Source: Streptomyces sp. NBC_00236
GTDB lineage: Bacteria > Actinomycetota > Actinomycetes > Streptomycetales > Streptomycetaceae
Length of the DNA stretch: 64,000 nucleotides
Direction of reading: 5' to 3'
Assembly: GCF_036195045.1 (NCBI RefSeq)
Contig: NZ_CP108100.1
Span: 6,076,001-6,140,000 of the forward strand
A program made the position numbers and the translations under genes. Below, one piece after another: positions 36,274 through 44,838 of the stretch. Below the pieces are notes generated by a model. The model saw nothing but the letters and a program-made list of their open reading frames with translations. It was not told the DNA's origin and did no database searches. Each line of letters opens with the position of its first letter. Position 1 is the first letter of the stretch.

Positions 36274-36302
36274 ACCGGGGCCGTTCGCCGGCGGGCGGCG
36301 CT

Positions 36303-36490
36303 CATCCGCGACCGATCCCGGAGGCGTCGACCGTCATCCGCGACCGGCCTCGGAGGCGCTGACCGTCATCCGCGACCGATCCCGGAGGCGTCGACCGTCA
36401 TCCGCGACCGGCCTCGGAGACGCTGACCGTCATCCGCGACCGGCCTCGAACGTGCCTGCCTCTCAGCCGAGACCGGCCCTCGAACGTGCA
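36303..36490. repeat. 32-bp minisatellite, four full units plus degenerate copies
   Basis: Units start at 36303, 36335, 36367 and 36399 (CATCCGCGACCG...GACCGT). Units 1 and 3 are identical and units 2 and 4 differ by one base, so the higher-order period is 64 bp. Degenerate copies continue from 36431 and 36471 (GACCGGCC then TCGAACGTGC). The array fills the gap between the 43-aa gene and the convergent phosphatase gene. Confidence 0.85.
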
Positions 36491-36496
36491 GGCCTG

Positions 36497-38068
36497 TCAA
36501 CCGCGGCTGATCTCGAAGTGGTCGATGCGCTCGCCCGACTCGGCGAGCGCGGTGACCTTCATCCGTGCGTCGCGTCCGGCCTCCACCTCCACCGCGAGGA
36601 ACGAGAAGCCGGTGTAGCGCACCCGCGACCACTCCACGGTCTCGACGGCCTTCCCGCCGCCCTTGACCACGTGGTACGTGTCCACGCTGTCCCGGTCCGC
36701 GACATGGCCCTCATAGCTGTCCGGCACGGGGAAGTCGTACAGCGCCTTGCCCGCACCACCCGCGGTGACGTACACGATGCCGTCCCGCGTCGGGTCGGTG
36801 CGCTCGCCGATCGGCACCTTGCGCCGGACCTCGTTCCGCATGATCGCGTCGGTGCGCTCGTAGACGTGGTTGTGCCCGTTGATGACCAGGTCCACCTGGT
36901 GCTTCTCGAAGAGCGGCACCCAGGCGTCCCGCACCCCGCCGTCCGAGGCGTGCGCGTTCGTCGTGGAGAAGGCGCAGTGGTGGAAGAAGACCACCAGGAA
37001 GTCGATGTCGTGGCGGGCCCGCAGTTCGCCCAGGCGCCGGTCCAGCCAGCGGGTCTGCTTGCCGTCGCTGATGCCGAAGTTGGCGGGGATCTCGTACGAG
37101 ACGTCGTTGGCGTCGAGCGCGATCACGCCCACGTTGCCGTGCACGAAGGAGTACGCGCCGGGCTGGTTCACCGGGTCCGGGCCGTTGTCCGGCAGGGTCC
37201 AGCGGGCGTTCTGGCCGCCGTAGCCGTCCGGTGAGTACCAGGCCTCCATGTCGTGGTTGCCGGTCGTCACCATCCACGGCACCGTCTTGGAGACCGTCTC
37301 GGTCTGCGCCAGGAACTGGTCCCAGGTGCGCGCGTCGTACGTGTCGCTCGTCCGGCCGGAGCCGGACGGGTCGGCGTAGCAGATGTCGCCCGCGTGCAGG
37401 TGGAAGGCCGGGTTCTGGCCCAGGATCAGCTGGTCGTTGCCGAGCGCGTGGTAGCTGACGCCCTGGTCGCCGAAGGCGGTGAAGGTGAACTTCGCGGCGC
37501 GCGAGGGAGCGGTGGTGAAGGTGCCGAGCGTGCCCAGGTTGCGGGGGTCGGCAGGGTCGAAGCCGTCGTGGCCGACGCCGTAGTAGTAGGTCGTGCCGGG
37601 CTTCAGCCGCTCCAGGGCCGCGTGTACGTAGAACTGCTCGGCGGCCGCGATCTTGCCGTCGTTCAGCAGCGGCGTCGTCAGGTGGCGCACCTCGGCGTCG
37701 ATCTTCCGGCTCAGCGCCCACGGCTTGAGGCCGATCCGGATGTACGGGCGGCGCACGGCGAACGGGACCTGCCAGGAGACCGTCATCCGCGTCTTCGGGT
37801 CGGCGCCGTAGGCCAGGTGCCGGCCGAACGGTGCGACCAGCGAACCGTCCACCCGGGTGGAGCTGTGCGAGGTGATCACCGACGGTGCCGCGTAGGCGGG
37901 GGACGAGGCGAGCGAGGCGCCGAGGCCCGTACCGGCCACGGCCGCGGTCGCCACACCCGTACGCAGCACACCGCGTCGCGTCAGCCGGGTGCGGAGGTAG
38001 TCGTGCTGCTCGGCCATGCTCATGCGGTCGGCGAGCTTGTCGGGGATACCGAAGCGGGGGAGGTCCAT
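36497..38068 (-). CDS. Tat-exported purple acid phosphatase-like metallophosphoesterase
   Basis: This 523-aa protein has a twin-arginine signal (LTRRGVLRTG then a hydrophobic run to SSPAYA). An N-terminal fibronectin-like domain precedes a calcineurin-type phosphoesterase domain with metal-ligand motifs FGDQG, HAGDICYAD, TTGNHDMEAW, FFHHCAFS and INGHNHVYER. It should be folded in the cytoplasm, exported by Tat and release phosphate from organic phosphates outside. ATG 38068 has GGAGGTT 7 nt upstream. It is divergent from leuB, and no PHO box was identified. Confidence 0.9.
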   Translation of the reverse strand: MDLPRFGIPDKLADRMSMAEQHDYLRTRLTRRGVLRTGVATAAVAGTGLGASLASSPAYAAPSVITSHSSTRVDGSLVAPFGRHLAYGADPKTRMTVSWQVPFAVRRPYIRIGLKPWALSRKIDAEVRHLTTPLLNDGKIAAAEQFYVHAALERLKPGTTYYYGVGHDGFDPADPRNLGTLGTFTTAPSRAAKFTFTAFGDQGVSYHALGNDQLILGQNPAFHLHAGDICYADPSGSGRTSDTYDARTWDQFLAQTETVSKTVPWMVTTGNHDMEAWYSPDGYGGQNARWTLPDNGPDPVNQPGAYSFVHGNVGVIALDANDVSYEIPANFGISDGKQTRWLDRRLGELRARHDIDFLVVFFHHCAFSTTNAHASDGGVRDAWVPLFEKHQVDLVINGHNHVYERTDAIMRNEVRRKVPIGERTDPTRDGIVYVTAGGAGKALYDFPVPDSYEGHVADRDSVDTYHVVKGGGKAVETVEWSRVRYTGFSFLAVEVEAGRDARMKVTALAESGERIDHFEISRG

Positions 38069-38198
38069 GGGCGCCAACCTCCACCCGCTCCCTGACGGCA
38101 TTCCGTCGAGTAGGTGAACGGTACACGTACAGCTGCCCATGTGTCCGTATGGTGGACGTGACATGTCATGGGGTGGGACGCGCAGTATCGTGCCGGAC

Positions 38199-39239
38199 AT
38201 GGCACCCAGCATCAATCTCGCAGTGATCCCCGGTGACGGCATCGGCCAGGAGGTCGTGGCCCAGGGACTCAAGGTCCTCAACGCTGTCCTCCCGCAGGAT
38301 GTGAAGCTGGAGACCAAGCAGTACGACCTCGGCGCCCAGCGCTGGCACCGCACCGGTGAAACCCTCCCGGACGCGGAGCTGGAGGCCCTCAAGGGCCACG
38401 ACGCCATCCTGCTCGGTGCGATCGGTGACCCGTCCGTGCCCTCCGGCGTTCTGGAGCGCGGGCTGCTGCTGAAGCTGCGCTTCGCCTTCGACCACTACAT
38501 CAACCTGCGGCCGTCGAAGCTGTTCCCGAACACCGACACCCCGCTGGCCGGCCGTCCGGACATCGACTTCGTCGTCGTCCGCGAGGGCACCGAGGGCCCG
38601 TACACCGGCAACGGCGGTTCGCTGCGCACCGGTACGGAGCACGAGGTCGCCACCGAGGTCAGCCTCAACACCGCCTTCGGTGTCGAGCGCGTCGTCCGTG
38701 ACGCCTTCGAGCGTGCCGCCGCCCGGCCGCGCAAGAAGCTGACGCTGGTCCACAAGAACAACGTCCTCGTCTACGCGGGCCACCTGTGGAAGAACACCTT
38801 CGACAAGGTCGCGGCCGAGTACCCCCAGGTCACCACCGACTACCTGCACGTCGACGCCGCGACGATCTTCTTCGTCACCCAGCCGGAGCGCTTCGACGTC
38901 ATCGTCACCGACAACCTCTTCGGTGACATCCTCACCGACCTCGCCGCGGCCGTCTCCGGCGGCATCGGCCTGGCCGCCTCCGGCAACATCAACCCGACGG
39001 GCGCCTTCCCGTCGATGTTCGAGCCGGTCCACGGCTCTGCCCCCGACATCGCGGGCCAGGGCAAGGCCGACCCGACCGCCACGATCCTCTCCGTCGCCCT
39101 CCTGCTGCGCCACCTCGGCTACGAGGCCCAGGCCGTGCGCATCGAGGAAGCCGTCTCCGCCGACCTCGCGGAGCGCGACGGGAATGCCCGTACGACCGAC
39201 GAGATCGGCGACGCGCTCGCGGTACGCGTAGCGGGCTGA
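38199..39239 (+). CDS. leuB: 3-isopropylmalate dehydrogenase
   Basis: This 346-aa enzyme oxidatively decarboxylates 3-isopropylmalate in leucine synthesis. Motifs include [12 protein letters not shown], the substrate arginines in RPSKLFP and [25 protein letters not shown] and [15 protein letters not shown]. There is no ribosome site before ATG 38199, but TATCGT (38186-38191) lies 7 nt upstream, suggesting a leaderless mRNA. ilvE follows after a terminator and its own promoter. Confidence 0.95.
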   Translation: MAPSINLAVIPGDGIGQEVVAQGLKVLNAVLPQDVKLETKQYDLGAQRWHRTGETLPDAELEALKGHDAILLGAIGDPSVPSGVLERGLLLKLRFAFDHYINLRPSKLFPNTDTPLAGRPDIDFVVVREGTEGPYTGNGGSLRTGTEHEVATEVSLNTAFGVERVVRDAFERAAARPRKKLTLVHKNNVLVYAGHLWKNTFDKVAAEYPQVTTDYLHVDAATIFFVTQPERFDVIVTDNLFGDILTDLAAAVSGGIGLAASGNINPTGAFPSMFEPVHGSAPDIAGQGKADPTATILSVALLLRHLGYEAQAVRIEEAVSADLAERDGNARTTDEIGDALAVRVAG

Positions 39240-39256
39240 TCCGACGACTCCCTTAC

Positions 39257-39291
39257 GAAGCCGCCGGGTCGCACACGCACCCGGCGGCTTC
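39257..39291. terminator. leuB terminator
   Basis: GAAGCCGCCGGGT (39257-39269) pairs exactly with ACCCGGCGGCTTC (39279-39291) across a 9-nt loop, 17 bp after the leuB stop. Confidence 0.9.
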
Positions 39292-39343
39292 TCCTGTGCG
39301 GCCCCGGGTGTCACCATCGAACCCTGGACCGCATACACGTCAT

Positions 39344-39372
39344 TTCGTGCACGGCCTCCCGCGAGAGATAAT
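39344..39372 (+). promoter_or_regulatory. candidate ilvE promoter
   Basis: GATAAT at 39367-39372 lies 17 bp after TTCGTG (39344-39349). The implied transcript would have about a 100-nt leader before ilvE. I saw no branched-chain leader peptide in it. Confidence 0.45.
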
Positions 39373-39481
39373 CGAACGGGACCGTGGCTTGCCGCGAAGC
39401 TCGGACGTCCTGGCACCTGTCCGGCAGGAGCTGGCGTGGGCGTGGTCCTACACACACAAAACCGGTGAAGGACACGCACTC

Positions 39482-40570
39482 ATGACGACGCCCACGATCG
39501 AGCTCAAGCCCTCCTCGAACCCGCTGTCCGACGCGGAGCGCGAGGCGATCCTGGTCAAGCCCGGATTCGGCCGCTACTTCACCGACCACATGGTGACGAT
39601 CAAGTGGACCGAAGGCCGCGGCTGGCACGACGCCCAGCTCGTCCCGTACGCGCCGCTGTCGATCGACCCCGCCAACATGACGCTGCACTACGGCCAGGAG
39701 ATCTTCGAGGGTCTCAAGGCCTACCGCCAGCCCGACGGCACGGTCGCCACCTTCCGCCCCGAGGCCAACGCGGAGCGCTTCCAGCGCTCCGCGAACCGGC
39801 TGGCCATGCCGGAGCTGCCCGTGGAGACGTTCGTCGCGGCCTGCGACGCGCTCGTCCAGCAGGACGCGGCCTGGGTCCCGGCCCATGGCGGCGAGGAGTC
39901 CCTGTACCTGCGACCCTTCATGATCGCGACGGAGGTCGGGCTCGGGGTCCGCCCGTCCAACGAGTACCTCTTCCTCGTCATCGCCTCGCCGGCCGGCGCC
40001 TACTTCCCCGGCGGTGTGAAGCCCGTCTCGATCTGGCTGTCCGAGGACCGGGTGCGCGCCGTCCCCGGTGGCATGGGTGACGCCAAGACCGGCGGCAACT
40101 ACGCCGCGTCCCTCCTCGCCCAGGCCGAGGCCGCCGCCAAGGGCTGCGACCAGGTGGCCTACCTCGACGCCGTCGAGCACAAGTGGGTCGAGGAGCTCGG
40201 CGGGATGAACCTGTACTTCGTGTACGGGAACAAGATCGTCACCCCGGCCCTCACCGGCTCCCTGCTCGCGGGCATCACGCGTGACTCGCTGCTCAAGCTC
40301 GCCGCGGACCTCGGCTACGAGCCCGAGGAGAGCCGCGTCTCCATCGACCAGTGGCGCGACGACACCGCGAACGGCACCCTCACCGAGGTCTTCGCCTGCG
40401 GCACCGCCGCCGTCATCACCCCGGTCGGCGTCGTGAAGAGCGCGGGCGGCGAGTGGACCCAGGGCGACGGCACGCCGGGCCCGGTCACCATGCGGCTGCG
40501 CGAGCGCCTGCTGGACATCCAGCGCGGTACCGCCGAGGACACCCACGGCTGGATGCACCCGCTCGGCTAG
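39482..40570 (+). CDS. ilvE: branched-chain amino acid aminotransferase
   Basis: This 362-aa fold-type IV PLP enzyme transfers amino groups between glutamate and the branched-chain keto acids. Motifs include [27 protein letters not shown], the PLP lysine in [22 protein letters not shown] context, [11 protein letters not shown] and the C-terminal [18 protein letters not shown] 39482 has GAAGGA about 10 nt upstream. It is monocistronic, ending at a U-tailed terminator. Confidence 0.95.
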   Translation: MTTPTIELKPSSNPLSDAEREAILVKPGFGRYFTDHMVTIKWTEGRGWHDAQLVPYAPLSIDPANMTLHYGQEIFEGLKAYRQPDGTVATFRPEANAERFQRSANRLAMPELPVETFVAACDALVQQDAAWVPAHGGEESLYLRPFMIATEVGLGVRPSNEYLFLVIASPAGAYFPGGVKPVSIWLSEDRVRAVPGGMGDAKTGGNYAASLLAQAEAAAKGCDQVAYLDAVEHKWVEELGGMNLYFVYGNKIVTPALTGSLLAGITRDSLLKLAADLGYEPEESRVSIDQWRDDTANGTLTEVFACGTAAVITPVGVVKSAGGEWTQGDGTPGPVTMRLRERLLDIQRGTAEDTHGWMHPLG

Positions 40571-40591
40571 TCGCACAGTCGCTCTGCGCAG

Positions 40592-40622
40592 AAGGGCCGC
40601 GTCCGCCGGGCGCGGCCCTTTT
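40592..40622 (+). terminator. ilvE intrinsic terminator
   Basis: AAGGGCCGCG (40592-40601) pairs exactly with CGCGGCCCTT (40611-40620) and runs into TTTT, 21 bp after ilvE. Confidence 0.9.
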
Positions 40623-40634
40623 CGTGTGTCACCT

Positions 40635-40708
40635 TTAGAGCACCACTCAAACTTGACCATCGAAAAGGGTTCCTGTCCCCTTGTCCGCTCGTTAGAGTGC
40701 TGCTCAAA
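40635..40708 (+). promoter_or_regulatory. two copies of palindromic operator TTnGAG-N5-CTCnAA upstream of ureAB
   Basis: TTAGAGCACCACTCAAA (40635-40651) and TTAGAGTGCTGCTCAAA (40692-40708) share the dyad TTnGAG-N5-CTCnAA, with starts 57 bp apart. A possible -10, TAGAGT, lies inside the second copy. The spacing and symmetry fit a TetR-type repressor; the TetR gene at 44133 in the same cluster is the natural candidate. Confidence 0.7.
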
Positions 40709-40735
40709 CACTGCTCGACCAAGAGGTGCCCCACC

Positions 40736-41416
40736 ATGCGACTGACCCCGACCGAGCGCGACCGGCTGCTGCTGTTCGGCGCCGCCGAGCTGGCCCGCGC
40801 CCGCCGGGCCCGCGGTCTGAAGCTGAACGTCCCCGAGGCCACCGCGCTGATCGCGGACACCGTCTGCGAGGCCGCCCGCGACGGGCGCCGGCTCGCCGAG
40901 GCGATCGAGGCCGCCCGCGGCGTGCTGGGCCCGGACGACGTGCTGCCCGGGGTCGCCGACGTCGTCACCGAAGTCCATGTGGAGGCCGTCTTCGACGACG
41001 GATCGCGGCTCGCCGTGGTCTCCCGGCCCCTGGGCACCGGCCTCGGCGACGAAGCCCCCGGCGCCGTCGTGCCAGGGCCCGCGACCGCGCAGCCCGAGCC
41101 CTCCGTACGCCTCACCGTCCGCAACACCGCGAGCGTCCCCGTCTCCGTGACCTCGCACTTCCACTTCTTCGAGGCCAACCCACGGCTCGACTTCGACCGG
41201 GCGACGGCGTACGGGATGCGGCTGTCCGTGCCCGCGGGATCCTCCGTCCGTTTCGGACCCGGCGAATCCGTCGAGGTGGGCCTGGTGCCGATCGGCGGCG
41301 ACCGCGTCGCGATCGGGTTCGCCGGACTGGTCGACGGCCCGCTCGACGCGCCCGGCGCGCGCGAGGAGGCCCTGCACCGCGCGGCCGCCTGCGGATACCT
41401 GGGGGCCGCGCGATGA
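40736..41416 (+). CDS. ureAB: fused urease gamma-beta subunit
   Basis: This 226-aa protein joins UreA (residues about 1-100: MRLTPTERDRLLLFGAAELA, LNVPEATALIADTVCEAARD, GVLGPDDVLPGV) to UreB (SVTSHFHFFEANPRLDFDR, then GDRVAIGFAGLVDG). The linker contains an Ala/Pro-rich stretch. Fusion of the two small subunits is known in some bacteria. The ATG has AGAGG upstream, and the stop overlaps ureC by 4 bp. It should form the non-catalytic shell of a urease-like enzyme with the next gene product. Confidence 0.93.
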   Translation: MRLTPTERDRLLLFGAAELARARRARGLKLNVPEATALIADTVCEAARDGRRLAEAIEAARGVLGPDDVLPGVADVVTEVHVEAVFDDGSRLAVVSRPLGTGLGDEAPGAVVPGPATAQPEPSVRLTVRNTASVPVSVTSHFHFFEANPRLDFDRATAYGMRLSVPAGSSVRFGPGESVEVGLVPIGGDRVAIGFAGLVDGPLDAPGAREEALHRAAACGYLGAAR

Positions 41417-43101
41417 GCATCGACCCGTACGAGTACGCCGCCGTGCACGGTCCGCGCGCCGGTGACCGGGTCAGGCTCGGCGACTGCGGGCTGACCGTCC
41501 GGGTCGAGTCCGACGCCCAGAAGCCGGGCGACGAGTTCCTCGCCGGATTCGGCAAGACCGCCCGCGACGGCCTCCACCTCAAGGCCGCCGCCGTCCGGGA
41601 GACCTGCGACGTGGTGATCAGCAACGTGCTGGTCATCGACGCCGTGCAGGGCATCCGGAAGGTGTCGATCGGCATCCGTGAGGGCCGGATCTCCGCGATC
41701 GGCAGGGCCGGGAACCCGGACACCCTCGACGGCGTGGACGTCGTCGTCGGCACGGGCACGTCCATCGTGTCCGGTGAGGGCATGATCGCCACGGCCGGCG
41801 CCGTCGACACCCATGTCCACCTGCTCTCGCCGCGGATCATGGAGGCCTCGCTCGCCTCCGGCGTGACCACGGTCATCGGCCAGGAGTTCGGCCCGGTCTG
41901 GGGCGTCGGCGTCAACTCGCCGTGGGCCCTGCGCCACGCGTTCAACGCCTTCGACGCCTGGCCGGTCAACATCGGCTTCCTGGGCCGCGGTTCCTCCTCC
42001 CACGAGGCGCCGCTCGTCGAGGCGCTCGCCGAGGGCGGGGCCTGCGGCTTCAAGGTCCACGAGGACATGGGCGCCCACACCCGCGCCCTGGACACCGCGC
42101 TGCGCGTCGCCGAGGAGTACGACGTCCAGGTGGCCCTGCACAGCGACGGGCTGAACGAGTGCCTGTCCGTCGAGGACACCCTGCGCGTCCTGGAGGGCCG
42201 CACCATCCACGCCTTCCACATCGAGGGCTGTGGCGGCGGCCACGTCCCCAACGTCCTGAAGATGGCCGGTGTGCCGAACGTCATCGGCTCCTCGACCAAC
42301 CCCACGCTCCCCTTCGGCCGGGACGCGGTCGCCGAGCACTACGGGATGATCGTCTCCGTCCACGACCTGAAGACGGACCTGCCCGGCGACGCGGCCATGG
42401 CCCGGGACCGGATCCGGGCCGGCACGATGGGCGCCGAGGACGTGCTGCACGACCTCGGGGCCATCGGGATCACCTCGTCCGACGCCCAGGGCATGGGCCG
42501 GGCCGGTGAGACCGTCCGCCGCACCTTCGCCATGGCCGGGAAGATGAAGGCCGAACTCGGCCCGATGGAGGGCGACGGGCCGGGCGACGACAACGCCCGG
42601 GTGCTGCGCTACATCGCCAAGCTCACCATCAACCCGGCCATCGCCCACGGCCTCGCGCACGAGATCGGCTCCATCGAGACCGGGAAGCTCGCCGACATCG
42701 TGCTGTGGCGGCCCGAGTTCTTCGGCGCGAAGCCGCAACTCGTCCTGAAATCCGGCTTCCCCGCCTACGGCGTCACCGGCGACCCCAACGCCGCCACCGA
42801 CACCTGTGAACCCCTCGTCCTCGGGCCGCAGTTCGGCGCGTACGGGGCGACCGCCGCCGATCTCTCGGTCGCCTTCGTCTCGCAGGCCGCCACCCAGCTG
42901 GGCGCGGACGCCATGCCGACCCGCAGACGGCGCGTCGGCGTCCGGGGCACCCGCGGAATCGGCCCCGCCGACCTGCGCCTCAACTCCCGTACCGGAACGG
43001 TCGACGTGGACGGGCGCAGCGGTCTCGTCACCCTGGACGGCGACCCGCTCAGCTCCGAACCCGCCGACTCGGTCTCCCTCAACCGGCTCTACTTCCTGTA
43101 A
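41413..43101 (+). CDS. ureC: divergent urease alpha (catalytic) subunit
   Basis: This 562-aa dinuclear-metal amidohydrolase retains the ligands: the HxH pair in DTHVHLL, the carbamylated lysine K214 in FKVHED, LHSDGLNE, FHIEGCGGGH and the Asp in TSSDAQGMG. The flap normally reading VCHHLD is SVHDLK here: H317 is kept, but the flap cysteine is V316 and the second His is D318. Other differences from classical ureases include GQEFGP for GGGTGP. No ureDEFG genes are in the window, so Ni loading must come from elsewhere, or the metal or substrate differs. Confidence 0.9.
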   Translation: MSIDPYEYAAVHGPRAGDRVRLGDCGLTVRVESDAQKPGDEFLAGFGKTARDGLHLKAAAVRETCDVVISNVLVIDAVQGIRKVSIGIREGRISAIGRAGNPDTLDGVDVVVGTGTSIVSGEGMIATAGAVDTHVHLLSPRIMEASLASGVTTVIGQEFGPVWGVGVNSPWALRHAFNAFDAWPVNIGFLGRGSSSHEAPLVEALAEGGACGFKVHEDMGAHTRALDTALRVAEEYDVQVALHSDGLNECLSVEDTLRVLEGRTIHAFHIEGCGGGHVPNVLKMAGVPNVIGSSTNPTLPFGRDAVAEHYGMIVSVHDLKTDLPGDAAMARDRIRAGTMGAEDVLHDLGAIGITSSDAQGMGRAGETVRRTFAMAGKMKAELGPMEGDGPGDDNARVLRYIAKLTINPAIAHGLAHEIGSIETGKLADIVLWRPEFFGAKPQLVLKSGFPAYGVTGDPNAATDTCEPLVLGPQFGAYGATAADLSVAFVSQAATQLGADAMPTRRRRVGVRGTRGIGPADLRLNSRTGTVDVDGRSGLVTLDGDPLSSEPADSVSLNRLYFL

Positions 43102-43115
43102 GGACCCGTGCTCCC

Positions 43116-44129
43116 GTGACCTTCCGCATGCCGCCCGAATGGGCCCCGCACGAACGCACCTGGATGGCCTGGCCCGGCCCCAACCCCACCTTCGCCTCCG
43201 CCGCCGAACTCGACGAGGCCCGCGGCGCCTGGGCCGCCGTCGCCCACGCCGTCCGCCGCTTCGAACCCGTCACGATGGTCGTCGGCCCCGGCCAGGAGGA
43301 GAGTGCCCGCGCCCTGCTCGGCCCGGACATCGAGCTCGCGGTGCGCCCGCTCGACGATGCCTGGATGCGCGACATCGGCCCCACCTTCGTCACCGACGGC
43401 CCTGAACTGGCGGCCGTCGACTGGACCTTCAACGGCTGGGGCGCCCAGGGCTGGGCCCGCTGGGAGCGCGACCGGCACATCGCCCGTTCCGTCGCCGAGC
43501 TCGCCGGCGTCCCCGTGCACGGCTCACCGCTCGTCAACGAGGGCGGCGCGATCCACGTCGACGGCGAGGGCACCGTCCTGCTCACCGAGACCGTTCAGCT
43601 CGGCAGGGAACGCAACCCCGACTGGAGCCGCGAGCAGGTCGAGGCCGAGGTCCACGCGCGCCTGGGCACCGAAAAGGCGATCTGGCTGCCCCGCGGACTG
43701 TCCGGCGACTACGGCACGTACGGCACGCTCGGCCACGTCGACATCGTGGCCGCCTTCGTCCGCCCCGGCACCGTCGTCGCCCACGTCCAGCCGGACCCGG
43801 CCCACCCCGACCACGAGATCACCCGCGAGACCGTCCGCGTCCTGCGCGCCGCCACCGACGCGAAGGGACGGGCGCTGGAGGTCGTGGAAGTCCTGGCGCC
43901 CACCGTGCTGCGGGCCGGCGGGGAGTGGGTCGACTACTCCTACATCAACCACTACCTCTGCAACGGCGGCGTCGTCCTGTGCGCCTTCGGCGACCCGCGC
44001 GACGAGCTCGCCGCCGGGATCTTCCGCCGCCTCTTCCCCACCCGTACGGTGACACTCGTCGACGCCCGCGCGATCTTCGCCGGGGGCGGCGGCATCCACT
44101 GCATCACCCAGCAACAGCCCAAGGTCTGA
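43116..44129 (+). CDS. agmatine deiminase family protein
   Basis: This 337-aa penta-beta-propeller guanidino-modifying enzyme starts at GTG 43116, 14 bp after ureC. Motifs include MPPEWAPHERTWMAWP, DDAWMRDIGPTFV, the catalytic His in TLGHVDIVAAFV and the nucleophilic Cys C329 in GGGGIHCITQQQP. Agmatine deiminases convert agmatine to N-carbamoylputrescine and ammonia. Its coupling with a urease-like enzyme suggests a nitrogen-salvage pathway for guanidino or carbamoyl compounds. Confidence 0.92.
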   Translation: MTFRMPPEWAPHERTWMAWPGPNPTFASAAELDEARGAWAAVAHAVRRFEPVTMVVGPGQEESARALLGPDIELAVRPLDDAWMRDIGPTFVTDGPELAAVDWTFNGWGAQGWARWERDRHIARSVAELAGVPVHGSPLVNEGGAIHVDGEGTVLLTETVQLGRERNPDWSREQVEAEVHARLGTEKAIWLPRGLSGDYGTYGTLGHVDIVAAFVRPGTVVAHVQPDPAHPDHEITRETVRVLRAATDAKGRALEVVEVLAPTVLRAGGEWVDYSYINHYLCNGGVVLCAFGDPRDELAAGIFRRLFPTRTVTLVDARAIFAGGGGIHCITQQQPKV

Positions 44130-44132
44130 ACC

Positions 44133-44741
44133 GTGCCCCCCACCCCGCGCAGCCGCAACACCGCCCCGCCCCGCGAGGACGTGCTCGCCGCCGTCATGGC
44201 CACCGTCGCCGCACGCGGCCTCGACGGCCTCACGATGGCCGGGCTCGGCCGCGAGGTCGGCATGAGCAGCGGCCACCTCCTCTACTACTTCCGCACCAAG
44301 GACGAGCTGCTGCTCCAGACCCTCGAATGGAGCGAGAACCGGCTCGGGGCCGAGCGGCGCAGCCTGCTGTCGCGGCCCGGCACGGTTCGCGAACGCCTCG
44401 ACGCGTACATCGCCCTCTACCTCCCCGCCGGCCACCGCGACCCGCACTGGACGCTCTGGCTGGAGGTCTGGAACCGCTCGCGCGACGCCGACGACACCGC
44501 CCGCGCCCGGCAGGCCGCGATCGAGGGTGCCTGGCACCGCGACCTGGTGGCGCTGCTCGCCGAGGGCGGCTCGCGCGGCGAGTTCCGCCGGGTCGACGCC
44601 GAGCGCTACGCGACCCGGCTGCGCGCGCTGCTGGACGGCTTCAGCGTCCATGTGGCGGTCGGCCTTCCCGGGACCGGACGCGACCAAGTGCTCGAAGGCG
44701 TGGCCGAGTTCATCGAGGAGACCCTGGCCGCGAACGGCTGA
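44133..44741 (+). CDS. TetR family regulator of the urease-like cluster
   Basis: This 202-aa protein has the TetR helix-turn-helix (GLTMAGLGREVGMSSGHLLYYF) and a C-terminal domain like BetI-type repressors (WLEVWNRSRDADDTARAR). The GTG start is 3 bp after the agmatine deiminase stop, so the two are co-translated. As the only regulator in the cluster, it probably binds the two TTnGAG-N5-CTCnAA sites before ureAB and represses the operon until its ligand appears. Confidence 0.92.
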   Translation: MPPTPRSRNTAPPREDVLAAVMATVAARGLDGLTMAGLGREVGMSSGHLLYYFRTKDELLLQTLEWSENRLGAERRSLLSRPGTVRERLDAYIALYLPAGHRDPHWTLWLEVWNRSRDADDTARARQAAIEGAWHRDLVALLAEGGSRGEFRRVDAERYATRLRALLDGFSVHVAVGLPGTGRDQVLEGVAEFIEETLAANG

Positions 44742-44838
44742 CGTCACCCACTCGTGAACACAACGTACGTAAGTACGCGTGATCGTTGCGCCCTGCACCC
44801 TTGTTGGGTTCCCGGCGGTTCGGGCACGGTGGCCAACC

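Noticed and set aside
36366..36632. Minus-strand frame starting inside the minisatellite
   Set aside because: Overlaps the end of the phosphatase gene in another frame and reads through repeats; no ribosome site.
44754..44838. Upstream extension of the MHS transporter from GTG 44779
   Set aside because: Poor G/C third positions and not membrane-like; ATG 44839 gives the typical short N-terminus.
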